Shown here piece after piece: positions 1-8,470 of a DNA stretch of 64,000 nt. This DNA comes from Piscinibacter sp943370595 (GTDB lineage Bacteria > Pseudomonadota > Gammaproteobacteria > Burkholderiales > Burkholderiaceae_C). The notes below the pieces were generated by a model, which was given only the letters and a program-made list of their open reading frames with translations, was not told where the DNA came from and searched no databases. The position numbers were made by a program, and so were the translations under genes. The stretch lies in contig CALRRO020000003.1 in the NCBI GenBank assembly GCA_943370595.1, positions 310,001 through 374,000 of the forward strand, written 5' to 3'. How positions within the stretch are numbered: the first letter of the stretch is position 1; the number at the start of each line of letters is the position of its first letter.

Positions 1-531
1 GACCATGTGGTTGACCATGCGCAGCATCAGGTCGGCCGGGCTGGTCGGCATGCGGGCGCCCTGGCGCGAATCGCTGGGTTGCGCCTGCTGCGACAGGCGG
101 CCGGAAAAGTACTCGCGCACCAGGCAGTCGGTCGGGTGCACCGTCAGCAGCACGCGGTCGAACACCGCGAAGCCGACCGGGCTGGTGTCGATGGCCTCCA
201 GCGCCTGCTTGGCCGAGGCCAGCGTGCCCTGGTTCTCGTCGACGAAGCTGCCGGCCGTGCCCGCGCCCGCGGCCAGGCGGCGGAACACCAGCAGGTCGTA
301 GCCCGAGGTGTAGTCGAAGTGCGAGGGCAGCTGGTTGTTCAGCAGGTCCGAGACATGCAGGTCGACCAGCGTGCCGCCGGTCCAGACATGCAACGCGGCC
401 TGCAGCGTGGCAGTCTGCACCTCGAACTCGCGCCGCGCCGCGCCCACCCACAGGTAGCCGGTGGCGGGCAGGGTCTCGGGCAGTGTTGGCAGTTCGGTGA
501 ACTGCTCGCCGCTGATGTGGAAGACGCGCAC
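1..531 (-). CDS. CorA-family magnesium/metal transporter, N-terminal part (runs off the window)
   Basis: Inner-membrane divalent cation transporters of the CorA/MIT family have a large cytoplasmic N-terminal domain and two C-terminal membrane helices. The 177 codons seen here fit the soluble N-terminal domain: an acidic/aromatic start (VRVFHISGEQF), then VWTGGTLVDLHVSDLLNNQLPS and, near the edge, SPADLMLRMVNHMV. The membrane part with its GMN motif lies outside the window. The start is taken as GTG at 531 because GGAG sits 9 nt upstream (541-550). The gene follows hemB on the same strand with a 22-nt gap, so the two are probably co-transcribed. Family assignment is from sequence memory; the exact metal cannot be told. 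Confidence 0.75.
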   Translation of the reverse strand, partial: MRVFHISGEQFTELPTLPETLPATGYLWVGAARREFEVQTATLQAALHVWTGGTLVDLHVSDLLNNQLPSHFDYTSGYDLLVFRRLAAGAGTAGSFVDENQGTLASAKQALEAIDTSPVGFAVFDRVLLTVHPTDCLVREYFSGRLSQQAQPSDSRQGARMPTSPADLMLRMVNHMV

Positions 532-553
532 GGCGCGGCGCTCCTCGCCTTGC

Positions 554-1558
<1,005 letters not shown>

Positions 1559-1639
1559 GAGCGTCTCCTGCATCACGGGATGCTCACCAGAAGTGTTCGC
1601 AAGTCCCTTTTGCATCTGCTAAAGTTACAAGTGGATGAT

Positions 1640-1743
1640 AGCTGCAAGGTTGTCGTCCCCTGCTTTTCCTCCCTGAGCAGGTGCCTTACCGTGATGACAG
1701 CGATAAGGCTTTCGAACCCCGGCCTCCGTGCCGGGGTTTTTCT
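1640..1743 (+). ncRNA. Candidate small RNA or hemJ leader between hemB and hemJ
   Basis: No protein gene occupies 1559-1783. On the plus strand three stem-loops follow each other: 1659-1664 with 1676-1681 (CCTGCT/AGCAGG), 1683-1688 with 1704-1709 (GCCTTA/TAAGGC), and a GC-rich terminator at 1715-1738 ending in a T run. A weak promoter can be drawn with TTGCAT at 1610 and GATGAT near 1634, giving a transcript of about 100 nt. It could be a trans-acting small RNA or a leader ending in an attenuator for hemJ, whose ATG is about 40 nt further on. No known RNA family was recognised. Confidence 0.35.
1715..1743 (+). terminator. Rho-independent terminator upstream of hemJ
   Basis: A 9-bp perfect stem AACCCCGGC/GCCGGGGTT with the loop CTCCGT is followed directly by TTTCTT. 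It points along the plus strand although the only gene upstream, hemB, is on the minus strand, so it must end a non-coding transcript or act in the hemJ leader. Confidence 0.75.
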
Positions 1744-1783
1744 TGGTCAAGGCCGGTGTGCGCCTTGTCGCGATAATGCCCCG

Positions 1784-2212
1784 ATGCTCTGGGTCAAAGC
1801 CTTTCACATCGTCTTCGTCGCCGCCTGGTTCGCGGGCCTGTTCTACCTGCCGCGGATCTTCGTCAACCTCGCGTCGGTGCCGGCCGACAGCCACGCCGAA
1901 CGCGAGCGCTTGTTGCTGATGGCGCGCCGGCTGTACCGCTTCGCCGGCATCCTGATGATCCCTGCGCTGGTGCTGGGCCTGCTGCTGTGGCTGTACTACG
2001 GCATCGGCCGCGGCCCGGGCAACGGCTGGATGCATGCCAAGCTGCTGCTGGTGGTCGGCACCATCGGCTACCACCACTTCTGCGGCCGCGTGCTGCGCCA
2101 GTTCGAACAGTTCGCCAACCGCCGCAGCGAGCGCTGGTTCCGCATGTTCAACGAAGTCACCGTGCTGCTGTTCGCCGCCATCGTGGTGCTGGTGGTGGTC
2201 AAGCCCTTCTGA
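1784..2212 (+). CDS. hemJ: HemJ-type protoporphyrinogen IX oxidase (CopD/UPF0093 family)
   Basis: Small integral membrane protein that oxidises protoporphyrinogen IX to protoporphyrin IX in bacteria lacking HemG or HemY. The 142-residue product begins MLWVKAFHIVFVAAWFAGL, with the conserved histidine H8 in helix 1, continues with the YLPRIFVN segment, and has four hydrophobic helices ending in VVLVVVKPF; this length and pattern fit the HemJ family. The start is ATG 1784; longer upstream frames are open by chance. Its position divergent from hemB supports a heme role. Earlier databases would call it a CopD-family or UPF0093 protein. Confidence 0.85.
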   Translation: MLWVKAFHIVFVAAWFAGLFYLPRIFVNLASVPADSHAERERLLLMARRLYRFAGILMIPALVLGLLLWLYYGIGRGPGNGWMHAKLLLVVGTIGYHHFCGRVLRQFEQFANRRSERWFRMFNEVTVLLFAAIVVLVVVKPF

Positions 2213-2232
2213 ACCCGCCAGGGGGCACGCCG

Positions 2233-3342
2233 GTGGTCCACCAGCGCAGCTCCGCCGTGCCGCTGGCCTGGCTGTACGCCGGGCTGGTTGCCTACGCGAG
2301 CCTCTATCCGTTCGGCGGCTGGCGTGTGCCCGGGCACGAACCGCTGAGCTTCCTGCTGCTGCCCTGGCCGCGCTACTGGACAGGCTTCGACATGGTGGCC
2401 AACCTGCTGGGCTACCTGCCGCTGGGCGCCCTGGTCTTCGGTGCCGGCATGCGTGGCAGCCGCACCCCGGGCGCCAGCGCGCTGGCCGCGGTGGCCGCGG
2501 GAGCGCTGCTGTCCTTCACGATGGAACTGCTGCAGAACTACCTGCCCAACCGGGTGGCGTCGAACCTCGACCTGGGCCTGAACGCCGCGGGCAGCGCGGC
2601 CGGCGCAGCGCTCGGCTCGCTGGTGCATCTGCTCGGCGGGCTGGCCCGCTGGCAGGCGCTGCGCGAGCGCTGGTTCATCGCCCGCAGCGCCGGCGGCCTG
2701 GCGCTGCTGCTGCTGTGGCCGCTCGGCCTGCTGTTCCCGTCGCCGGTGCCGCTCGGCCTCGGGCAGGTCTGGCCGCGTCTGCAGGAAGGCCTGCGCGAGC
2801 TGCTCGAGGGCAGCACGGTGCTGGACATGCTGGCGCCCTGGCTGGAGGCCGACGCCCCGCTCGCGCCGCTGCGCGCCGGGCAGGAACTCGCCACGGTGGC
2901 GTTCGGCCTGCTGGCACCCTGCATGATCGCGCTGGCTATCGCGCAGCCCGGCTGGCGGCGGGTCGTGCTGGTGCTCGGGGCGGCGTTGATCGGCGCAGCC
3001 GCCACCACGCTGTCGACGGCACTGAACTTCGGCCCCGAGCATGCGCTGGCCTGGCGCACTGCCAATGCCACCGCGGGCCTGGCGCTGGGGACGCTGCTGG
3101 CTGTCCTGATGGCGCTGCTGCCGCGGCGCATGGCGGCCGGCGTCGGCCTCGTCGCGCTGTCGGGGCTGGTCGCGCTGGTGGCGCATGCGCCGGCCGATCC
3201 GTACTTCGCCGACAGCCTGCAGGCCTGGGAGCAGGGCCGCTTCATCCGCTTCCATGGCGCGGCGCAGTGGGTGGGCTGGCTGTGGCCGTACGCCGCACTG
3301 GCTTACCTGCTGTCCCGCGTCGCTGCGCGGGGCGAGGACTGA
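2233..3342 (+). CDS. VanZ-family membrane protein
   Basis: The 369-residue product is strongly hydrophobic with about eight to ten predicted helices. The first 130 residues show the VanZ-like pattern: a YASLYPFGGW segment, then DMVANLLGYLPLGALVFG, and later MELLQNYLPNRVASNLDLGLNAAGS, where the acidic and Asn residues are typical of VanZ. VanZ itself gives low-level teicoplanin resistance, but most chromosomal relatives have no assigned function. GTG 2233 is chosen as start because AGGGGG lies 6 nt upstream and the frame upstream overlaps hemJ. The gap to hemJ is 20 nt, so they may form one transcript. Confidence 0.8.
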   Translation: MVHQRSSAVPLAWLYAGLVAYASLYPFGGWRVPGHEPLSFLLLPWPRYWTGFDMVANLLGYLPLGALVFGAGMRGSRTPGASALAAVAAGALLSFTMELLQNYLPNRVASNLDLGLNAAGSAAGAALGSLVHLLGGLARWQALRERWFIARSAGGLALLLLWPLGLLFPSPVPLGLGQVWPRLQEGLRELLEGSTVLDMLAPWLEADAPLAPLRAGQELATVAFGLLAPCMIALAIAQPGWRRVVLVLGAALIGAAATTLSTALNFGPEHALAWRTANATAGLALGTLLAVLMALLPRRMAAGVGLVALSGLVALVAHAPADPYFADSLQAWEQGRFIRFHGAAQWVGWLWPYAALAYLLSRVAARGED

Positions 3343-3363
3343 GCGCGCTCCTAGAATCGCCCC

Positions 3364-3690
3364 ATGAGCTATTACCAGCGGCACATCTTCTTCTGCCTCA
3401 ACCAGCGCGAGAACGGCGAGGACGCTTGCGCCCAGCACGGCGCCAAGGACGGCTTCGACCGCTGCAAGGCGCGGGTCAAGGCCGAGGGCCTGGCCGGGCC
3501 GGGCGGCGTGCGCGTCAACAAGGCCGGCTGCCTCGACCGCTGCGCAGGCGGCCCGGTGGCCGTGGTCTACCCCGAAGCGGTCTGGTACACCTACGTGGAC
3601 CAGCACGACATCGACGAGATCGTCGACAAGCACCTGAAGCAGGGTGAGGTGGTGGAGCGCCTGCTGCTGCCGCCGAACGTCGGCCGGTGA
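3364..3690 (+). CDS. Thioredoxin-fold [2Fe-2S] ferredoxin
   Basis: A 108-residue protein of the thioredoxin-like [2Fe-2S] ferredoxin family, related to the NuoE-type cluster domain. The likely cluster ligands are C11 (FFCLNQR), C22 (EDACAQH), C56 and C60 (AGCLDRCAGGP). A further cysteine, C34, is not part of the usual set. Such small proteins act as soluble electron carriers or cluster-storage proteins, but the partner here is unknown. Start ATG 3364. Its stop codon overlaps the GTG start of the following hydrolase by 4 nt, which indicates translational coupling. Confidence 0.88.
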   Translation: MSYYQRHIFFCLNQRENGEDACAQHGAKDGFDRCKARVKAEGLAGPGGVRVNKAGCLDRCAGGPVAVVYPEAVWYTYVDQHDIDEIVDKHLKQGEVVERLLLPPNVGR

Positions 3691-4313
3691 ACAGCCAGAC
3701 CCTGCGCCAGATGGTGCCCGGCCCGGCCGGTGCGATCGAGTGCGCGATCGACACACCGGCCGTCGCCGAGCGTGGTGTCGCGGTGATCTGCCATCCGCAT
3801 CCGCAGCACGGCGGCACGATGGACAACAAGGTCGCGCAGACGCTGGCCCGTGCCGCGGTGGCGCTGGGCTGGCGCAGCGTGCGCTTCAACTTCCGTGGCG
3901 TCGGTGGCTCCGAGGGCGGCTGGGACGAAGGCCGCGGCGAGATCGACGATGCGCTGGCGGTCATCGCCGCGCACCGCCGCGCCGGCGAGCCGCTGCTGCT
4001 GGCCGGTTTCTCCTTCGGTGCTTACGTCGCGTCACAGGCCGCCAACCGGCTGCCTGATGATGCGAAGCCGCAGCGGATGGTGCTGGTCGGCCCGTCGACG
4101 CAGAAGCAGCAACTGCCCGCCGTGCCGGCCGACACCGTGGTGATCCACGGCGAGGCCGACGACGTCGTCCCTTTGTCGGCCACGCTGGACTGGGCACGGC
4201 CACAGTCGCTGCCGGTGATCGTGTTCCCCGGCACAGGTCACTTCTTCCATGGCCAGCTCGGTCTGCTCAAGAACGTGCTGGTGCAGCAGTTGCGCACGGG
4301 CAGCGGCGACTGA
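3687..4313 (+). CDS. Alpha/beta hydrolase (COG2945-like)
   Basis: The 208-residue protein has the compact alpha/beta-hydrolase layout of the COG2945 group. The oxyanion-hole strand reads VICHPHPQHGGTMDNKV, the nucleophile elbow is GFSFGAY (serine nucleophile), the acid is probably in VIHGEADDVVP, and the histidine in FPGTGHFFHG. There is no signal peptide, so it is cytoplasmic. The substrate is unknown; small esters or thioesters are possible. It starts with GTG in the GTGA overlap with the ferredoxin gene. Pairing with a ferredoxin gene is seen in other Burkholderiales, as far as I recall. Confidence 0.85.
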   Translation: MNSQTLRQMVPGPAGAIECAIDTPAVAERGVAVICHPHPQHGGTMDNKVAQTLARAAVALGWRSVRFNFRGVGGSEGGWDEGRGEIDDALAVIAAHRRAGEPLLLAGFSFGAYVASQAANRLPDDAKPQRMVLVGPSTQKQQLPAVPADTVVIHGEADDVVPLSATLDWARPQSLPVIVFPGTGHFFHGQLGLLKNVLVQQLRTGSGD

Positions 4314-4378
4314 TCTCGACTGAACCTTCGGGTCCGACGCCGCTCGGATCCCTGACCCCTCCCAACGATCCATTCCCG

Positions 4379-5542
4379 ATGAAGAGACTCACTGCCCGGC
4401 TGGCCGCGCTGGCCCTTGCCCTTCCGCTGACCGTTCACGCACAGGCGCCGCAGCCGCCCGAGATCGCCGCCAAGAGCTACCTGCTGCTCGACATGGCCAG
4501 CGGCCAGGTGCTGGCCGAGCGCAATGCCGACGCGCCGGCCGACCCGGCCTCGCTGACCAAGCTGATGACGGCCTATGTCGTCTTCAGCGCGATCCGCGAC
4601 AAGAAGATCTCCGAGGAGCAGACGCTGCCGGTCTCGCTGCGCGCCTGGGAAGAGCGCAAGGGCGGCGGTTCGCTGATGTTCATCGAGCCACGCAGCACGC
4701 CCAAGGTGTCCGACCTGCTGCGCGGCATGATCGTCAACAGCGGCAACGACGCGTCGGTGGCGCTGGCCGAGGGCGTGGGCGGAACGCTGCCGGCCTTCGT
4801 CGAGATGATGAACCGCCAGGCGCAGGCCTTCGGCCTGAAGAACACGCAGTTCAAGAACGTCACCGGCCTGACCGAGCCGGGCCACCACAGCTCGGCGCGC
4901 GACCTGTCGGTGATCGCCTCGCGCATCATCCGCGACTTCCCCGAGTTCTATCCGATCTACTCGACCAGGAAGTACCGCTTCGAGGGCGCGCCGGCGAGCA
5001 ACGAGAACAACCGCAACGTGCTGCTGTCGCGCGACCCGACCGTCGACGGCATGAAGACCGGCTACACCGAGGCAGCCGGCTACTGCCTGATCGCCAGCGC
5101 GCAGCGCGATTTCCCGAACGGCAAGCGCAGGTTGCTGAGCGTGGTGCTCAACACGGCATCGATGGACGCCCGCGCCAACGAGAGCCAGAAGCTGCTCAAC
5201 TGGGGCTACGCCGCCTGGGATGCGGTGCGCCTGTTCGAGCCGGGCAAGGCGATCGCCACGCCGCAGGTCTGGAAGGGCAAGACCAACGAGGTCAGGCTCG
5301 GCGCCGAAGCCGGCGTGTTCGTCAGCGTCGCGAAGGGCGAGGGCAGCAAGCTGGTCACCAAGATCGAACGCACCGACCCGCTGGTTGCGCCGCTGGCCAA
5401 GGGCCAGAAGGTCGGCGTGCTGAAGGTGACCACCCCGGCCGGCGCGCCGGTGGCCGAGGTGCCGCTGGTGGTGCTCGACGCGGTCGAGCAGGCCGGCATC
5501 TTCGGCCGCGCCTGGGACGCCATCCGCCTGTGGATCAAGTAA
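4379..5542 (+). CDS. dacC: D-alanyl-D-alanine carboxypeptidase, PBP5/6 type
   Basis: Low-molecular-weight penicillin-binding protein that removes the terminal D-Ala from peptidoglycan pentapeptides in the periplasm. The 387-residue precursor has a Sec signal peptide cleaved near HAQA. All three catalytic motifs are present: S58-L-T-K61, S121-G-N123 and K226-T-G228. The C-terminal part (from about 285) is the beta-rich domain, and the last residues (RAWDAIRLWIK) form an amphipathic membrane anchor as in PBP5. It begins the conserved dacC-dat-ybeD-lipB-lipA order. The symbol could equally be dacA. Confidence 0.94.
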   Translation: MKRLTARLAALALALPLTVHAQAPQPPEIAAKSYLLLDMASGQVLAERNADAPADPASLTKLMTAYVVFSAIRDKKISEEQTLPVSLRAWEERKGGGSLMFIEPRSTPKVSDLLRGMIVNSGNDASVALAEGVGGTLPAFVEMMNRQAQAFGLKNTQFKNVTGLTEPGHHSSARDLSVIASRIIRDFPEFYPIYSTRKYRFEGAPASNENNRNVLLSRDPTVDGMKTGYTEAAGYCLIASAQRDFPNGKRRLLSVVLNTASMDARANESQKLLNWGYAAWDAVRLFEPGKAIATPQVWKGKTNEVRLGAEAGVFVSVAKGEGSKLVTKIERTDPLVAPLAKGQKVGVLKVTTPAGAPVAEVPLVVLDAVEQAGIFGRAWDAIRLWIK

Positions 5543-5567
5543 GCTGACCGGTCAGCCAGGAGCCGCC

Positions 5568-6455
5568 ATGCAAGCCTTGCCCGACACACTGTGCTTTCTC
5601 AACGGCGAGTACAGCCCGCTGCGCGACGCGAAGGTGTCCGTGCTCGACCGCGGCTTCATCTTCGGCGACGGCATCTACGAAGTCGTGCCGGTCTACGGCG
5701 GCCGCCTGTTCCGGTTCGACGAGCACCTGGCGCGTCTGGGCCGCAGCCTGGCCAAGCTGCGCATCGCCAACCCGGCGACGGCCGAGCAGTGGCTGGAGCG
5801 CGCGCGCAAGCTGGTGGCGGCGCTGGCCGCCAAGTCCGGCACGCAGGACCAGCTGATCTACATCCAGGTGACACGTGGCGTGGCGCTGCGCGACCATGTG
5901 ATGCCGCCGGACATCGAGCCCACCGTCTTCATGATGGCCAGCCCGATGAAACACGCCGGCGCCGAGATGCGCCACCACGGCGTGGCCTGCGTCACGGCGC
6001 GAGACTTCCGCTGGGAGCGCGGCGACATCAAGAGCACCTCGCTGCTGGGTAACGTGCTGGCGCGGCAGATGTCGGCCGACCACGGTGCCGTCGAGACCAT
6101 CATGTTCCGCGACGGCTACCTGACCGAGGCCTCGGCCAGCAACGTCTGGGTGGTGCACGAAGGTGCGGTGCTCGGCCCGCCGAAGAGCGAGCATGTGCTG
6201 GAAGGCATCCGCTACGACCTGATCCGCGAGCTGTGCGAGGAAGAAGGCATCGCCTACAACCTGCGGCCGATCCCCGAGGGCGAGGTGCTGGCCGCCGACG
6301 AACTGCTGCTCAGCTCGGCCACCAAGGAGGTGCTGCCGGTCACCAAGCTGGATGGCCAGCCGGTCGGCCACGGTGCGCTGCGCGGCAAGCCCGGGCCGGT
6401 CTATGCGAAGCTGTACGAGGCCTACCAGCGCGCCAAGGCGACGCAGTCGATCTAG
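5568..6455 (+). CDS. dat: D-amino-acid transaminase (class IV aminotransferase)
   Basis: PLP enzyme that interconverts D-alanine and 2-oxoglutarate with pyruvate and D-glutamate. The 295-residue protein matches fold-type IV: the N-terminal FGDGIYEVV element, the PLP lysine K155 in GDIKSTSLLGN, E-A-SASNVW in the cofactor loop, and SSATKEVLPV near the C terminus. The branched-chain enzyme IlvE is the main alternative, but the spacing to dacC (25 nt) and the neighbouring cell-wall gene favour the D-amino-acid enzyme. It would supply or recycle D-amino acids released by the carboxypeptidase. Confidence 0.85.
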   Translation: MQALPDTLCFLNGEYSPLRDAKVSVLDRGFIFGDGIYEVVPVYGGRLFRFDEHLARLGRSLAKLRIANPATAEQWLERARKLVAALAAKSGTQDQLIYIQVTRGVALRDHVMPPDIEPTVFMMASPMKHAGAEMRHHGVACVTARDFRWERGDIKSTSLLGNVLARQMSADHGAVETIMFRDGYLTEASASNVWVVHEGAVLGPPKSEHVLEGIRYDLIRELCEEEGIAYNLRPIPEGEVLAADELLLSSATKEVLPVTKLDGQPVGHGALRGKPGPVYAKLYEAYQRAKATQSI

Positions 6456-6490
6456 TTGAATCGCCAGTCTCCGGCCCCATCTTCGCCGGC

Positions 6491-6778
6491 ATGAACGCCA
6501 CCATGAAAGAGATCCCGCCCGAGCAGTCGCTGATCGAGTACCCGTCGCAGTTCCCCATCAAGGTGATGGGCGCGAACGTGGCGGGCTTCGCCGAGGCGGT
6601 GGTGAGGGTCGCACAGCAGTTCGACCCCGGCTTCGATGCGGCCAGCATCGAGACACGGCCGAGCAAGGCCGGCAACTACCTGGGCGTGACGATCACCATC
6701 ACCGCGACCAGCCGCGAGCAGCTCGACGAGCTGTATCGCACGCTGTCCACCCACCCGATGGTGAAGGTGGTGCTCTGA
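6491..6778 (+). CDS. ybeD: YbeD family protein (DUF493)
   Basis: Small cytoplasmic protein of 95 residues with the DUF493 ferredoxin-like fold: the IEYPSQFPIKVMG start, the ETRPSKAGNYLGVTITITATS strand region and a closing LYRTLSTHPMVKVVL. In many proteobacteria it lies between dacA/dacC and lipB, as here, and is proposed to modulate lipoate attachment or another regulatory step; no activity is established. ATG 6491 is used; an in-frame ATG at 6503 is also possible. Its stop overlaps the presumed lipB start. Confidence 0.9.
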   Translation: MNATMKEIPPEQSLIEYPSQFPIKVMGANVAGFAEAVVRVAQQFDPGFDAASIETRPSKAGNYLGVTITITATSREQLDELYRTLSTHPMVKVVL

Positions 6779-7455
6779 GCGTCGCGCCGGCCCCGCTCGT
6801 CAAGCGGCTGGGCCGCGTGGACTACGCGGCCACGGTCGAGGCGATGCGTGCGTTCACTGAACAGCGCGACGAGACGACGCCGGATCAGATCTGGCTGTGC
6901 GAACACGAGCCCGTCTACACCCAGGGGGTGGCCGGCAAGCAGGATCACGTGCTCAACCCGCGCGGGATTCCGGTCGTGCAGACCAACCGCGGGGGTCAGG
7001 TCACGTACCACGGCCCCGGCCAGGTGGTGGCGTACCCGCTGATCGACCTGAAGCGGCAGGGCATCTTCGTCAAGGAGTACGTCTACCGGCTGGAGCAGAG
7101 CGTGCTCAGGACGCTCGAGAGCTTCGGCATCACCGGCCACCGCGTGGCCGGCGCGCCGGGCATCTACGTGCGCCTGGACGACCCGTCCGGCCATGCCGCA
7201 CTGACCGGCCCGCGGCGCGACCCCTTCGAGGGGCTGGGCAAGGTCGCCGCGCTGGGCATCAAGGTCAGCCGTCATTGCACGTACCACGGGGTGGCGCTGA
7301 ACGTGGCGATGGACCTGAGCCCCTTCGAGGGCATCAACCCTTGCGGCTACGCCGGGCTGGCGACAGTCGACTTGGCTAGACTCGGCGTCTCCACCGACTG
7401 GGACACCGTCGCGGGGCGTCTTGGCGACAAGCTGGCGTCGCACCTCGGTCCCTGA
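6775..7455 (+). CDS. lipB: Octanoyl-[acyl-carrier-protein]:protein N-octanoyltransferase
   Basis: Transfers octanoyl from acyl carrier protein to lipoyl domains, the first step of lipoate synthesis. The family block RGGQVTYHGPGQVVAYPLID, the KVAALGIKVSRHCTYHG segment and the catalytic cysteine in GINPCGYAGL are all intact. The start is odd: the first usual start codon in frame, GTG at 6817, would cut off the conserved LVKRLGRVDY strand, and no ATG, GTG or TTG lies between it and the ybeD stop. CTG at 6775, overlapping the ybeD stop as CTGA, gives 226 residues and a complete N terminus. Downstream of ybeD and 18 nt before lipA. Confidence 0.9.
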   Translation: MSVAPAPLVKRLGRVDYAATVEAMRAFTEQRDETTPDQIWLCEHEPVYTQGVAGKQDHVLNPRGIPVVQTNRGGQVTYHGPGQVVAYPLIDLKRQGIFVKEYVYRLEQSVLRTLESFGITGHRVAGAPGIYVRLDDPSGHAALTGPRRDPFEGLGKVAALGIKVSRHCTYHGVALNVAMDLSPFEGINPCGYAGLATVDLARLGVSTDWDTVAGRLGDKLASHLGP

Positions 7456-7473
7456 ACAGGGCGAACGACCATC

Positions 7474-8457
7474 ATGCCGACCGAGAACGTCACCCACGAA
7501 GCCAAGGATGCCGGCGACTACGACGCCACCGCCAAGCAGAAGGCGCAGGCCAAGACGGCACGCATCCCGATCAAGGTGGTCGCCGCCGAGACGCTGAAGA
7601 AGCCAGACTGGATCCGCGTCAAGGCCGGCTCGCCGACGACGCGCTTCTACGAGATCAAGCAGATCCTGCGCGAGCACAAGCTGCACACCGTGTGCGAGGA
7701 AGCGTCCTGCCCGAACATCGGCGAGTGCTTCGGCCACGGCACCGCGACCTTCATGATCATGGGCGACAAGTGCACCCGGCGCTGCCCGTTCTGCGACGTC
7801 GGCCACGGCCGGCCCGACCCGCTGGACGCCGACGAGCCGGCCAACCTGGCCAAGACCATCGCCGCGCTGAAGCTGAAGTACGTGGTCATCACCAGCGTCG
7901 ACCGTGACGACCTGCGCGACGGTGGCGCTGGTCACTTCGTCGAGTGCATCCGCCAGACGCGTGCACTGTCGCCAGAGACGCGCATCGAGGTGCTGGTGCC
8001 CGACTTCCGCGGCCGCGACGACCGCGCGCTGGAGATCCTCAAGGCCGCGCCGCCGGACGTGATGAACCACAACCTCGAGACCGTGCCGCGCCTGTACAAG
8101 GAAGCGCGCCCGGGCTCGGACTACGCCTTCAGCCTGAACCTGCTGAAGAAGTTCAAGGCACTGCACCCCGGCGTGCCGACCAAGAGCGGCCTGATGGTCG
8201 GCCTGGGCGAGACCGACGAGGAAATCCTCGAGGCGATGCGCGACATGCGCGCCCACGACATCGACATGCTGACCATCGGCCAGTACCTCGCGCCCAGTGG
8301 TCACCACCTGCCGGTGCGCCGCTACGTGCACCCGGATACCTTCCGCATGTTCGAGGCCGAAGCGGCGAAGATGGGCTTCACGCACGCCGCCGTCGGCGCG
8401 CTGGTGCGCTCGAGCTACCACGCCGACCAGCAGGCGGCCTCGGCGGGCGTGGCCTGA
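7474..8457 (+). CDS. lipA: Lipoyl synthase (radical SAM)
   Basis: Inserts two sulfurs into octanoyl-lipoyl domains. The 327-residue protein carries the auxiliary-cluster cysteines C74, C79 and C85 (VCEEASCPNIGEC), the radical-SAM cysteines C100, C104 and C107 (CTRRCPFC), and the serine ligand near the C terminus in VRSSYHAD. An N-terminal extension of about 45 residues, rich in Lys and Ala, precedes the conserved core, as in other betaproteobacteria. It is the last gene of the lipoate pair. Confidence 0.97.
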   Translation: MPTENVTHEAKDAGDYDATAKQKAQAKTARIPIKVVAAETLKKPDWIRVKAGSPTTRFYEIKQILREHKLHTVCEEASCPNIGECFGHGTATFMIMGDKCTRRCPFCDVGHGRPDPLDADEPANLAKTIAALKLKYVVITSVDRDDLRDGGAGHFVECIRQTRALSPETRIEVLVPDFRGRDDRALEILKAAPPDVMNHNLETVPRLYKEARPGSDYAFSLNLLKKFKALHPGVPTKSGLMVGLGETDEEILEAMRDMRAHDIDMLTIGQYLAPSGHHLPVRRYVHPDTFRMFEAEAAKMGFTHAAVGALVRSSYHADQQAASAGVA

Positions 8458-8470
8458 GGTCGCCGCGCGC

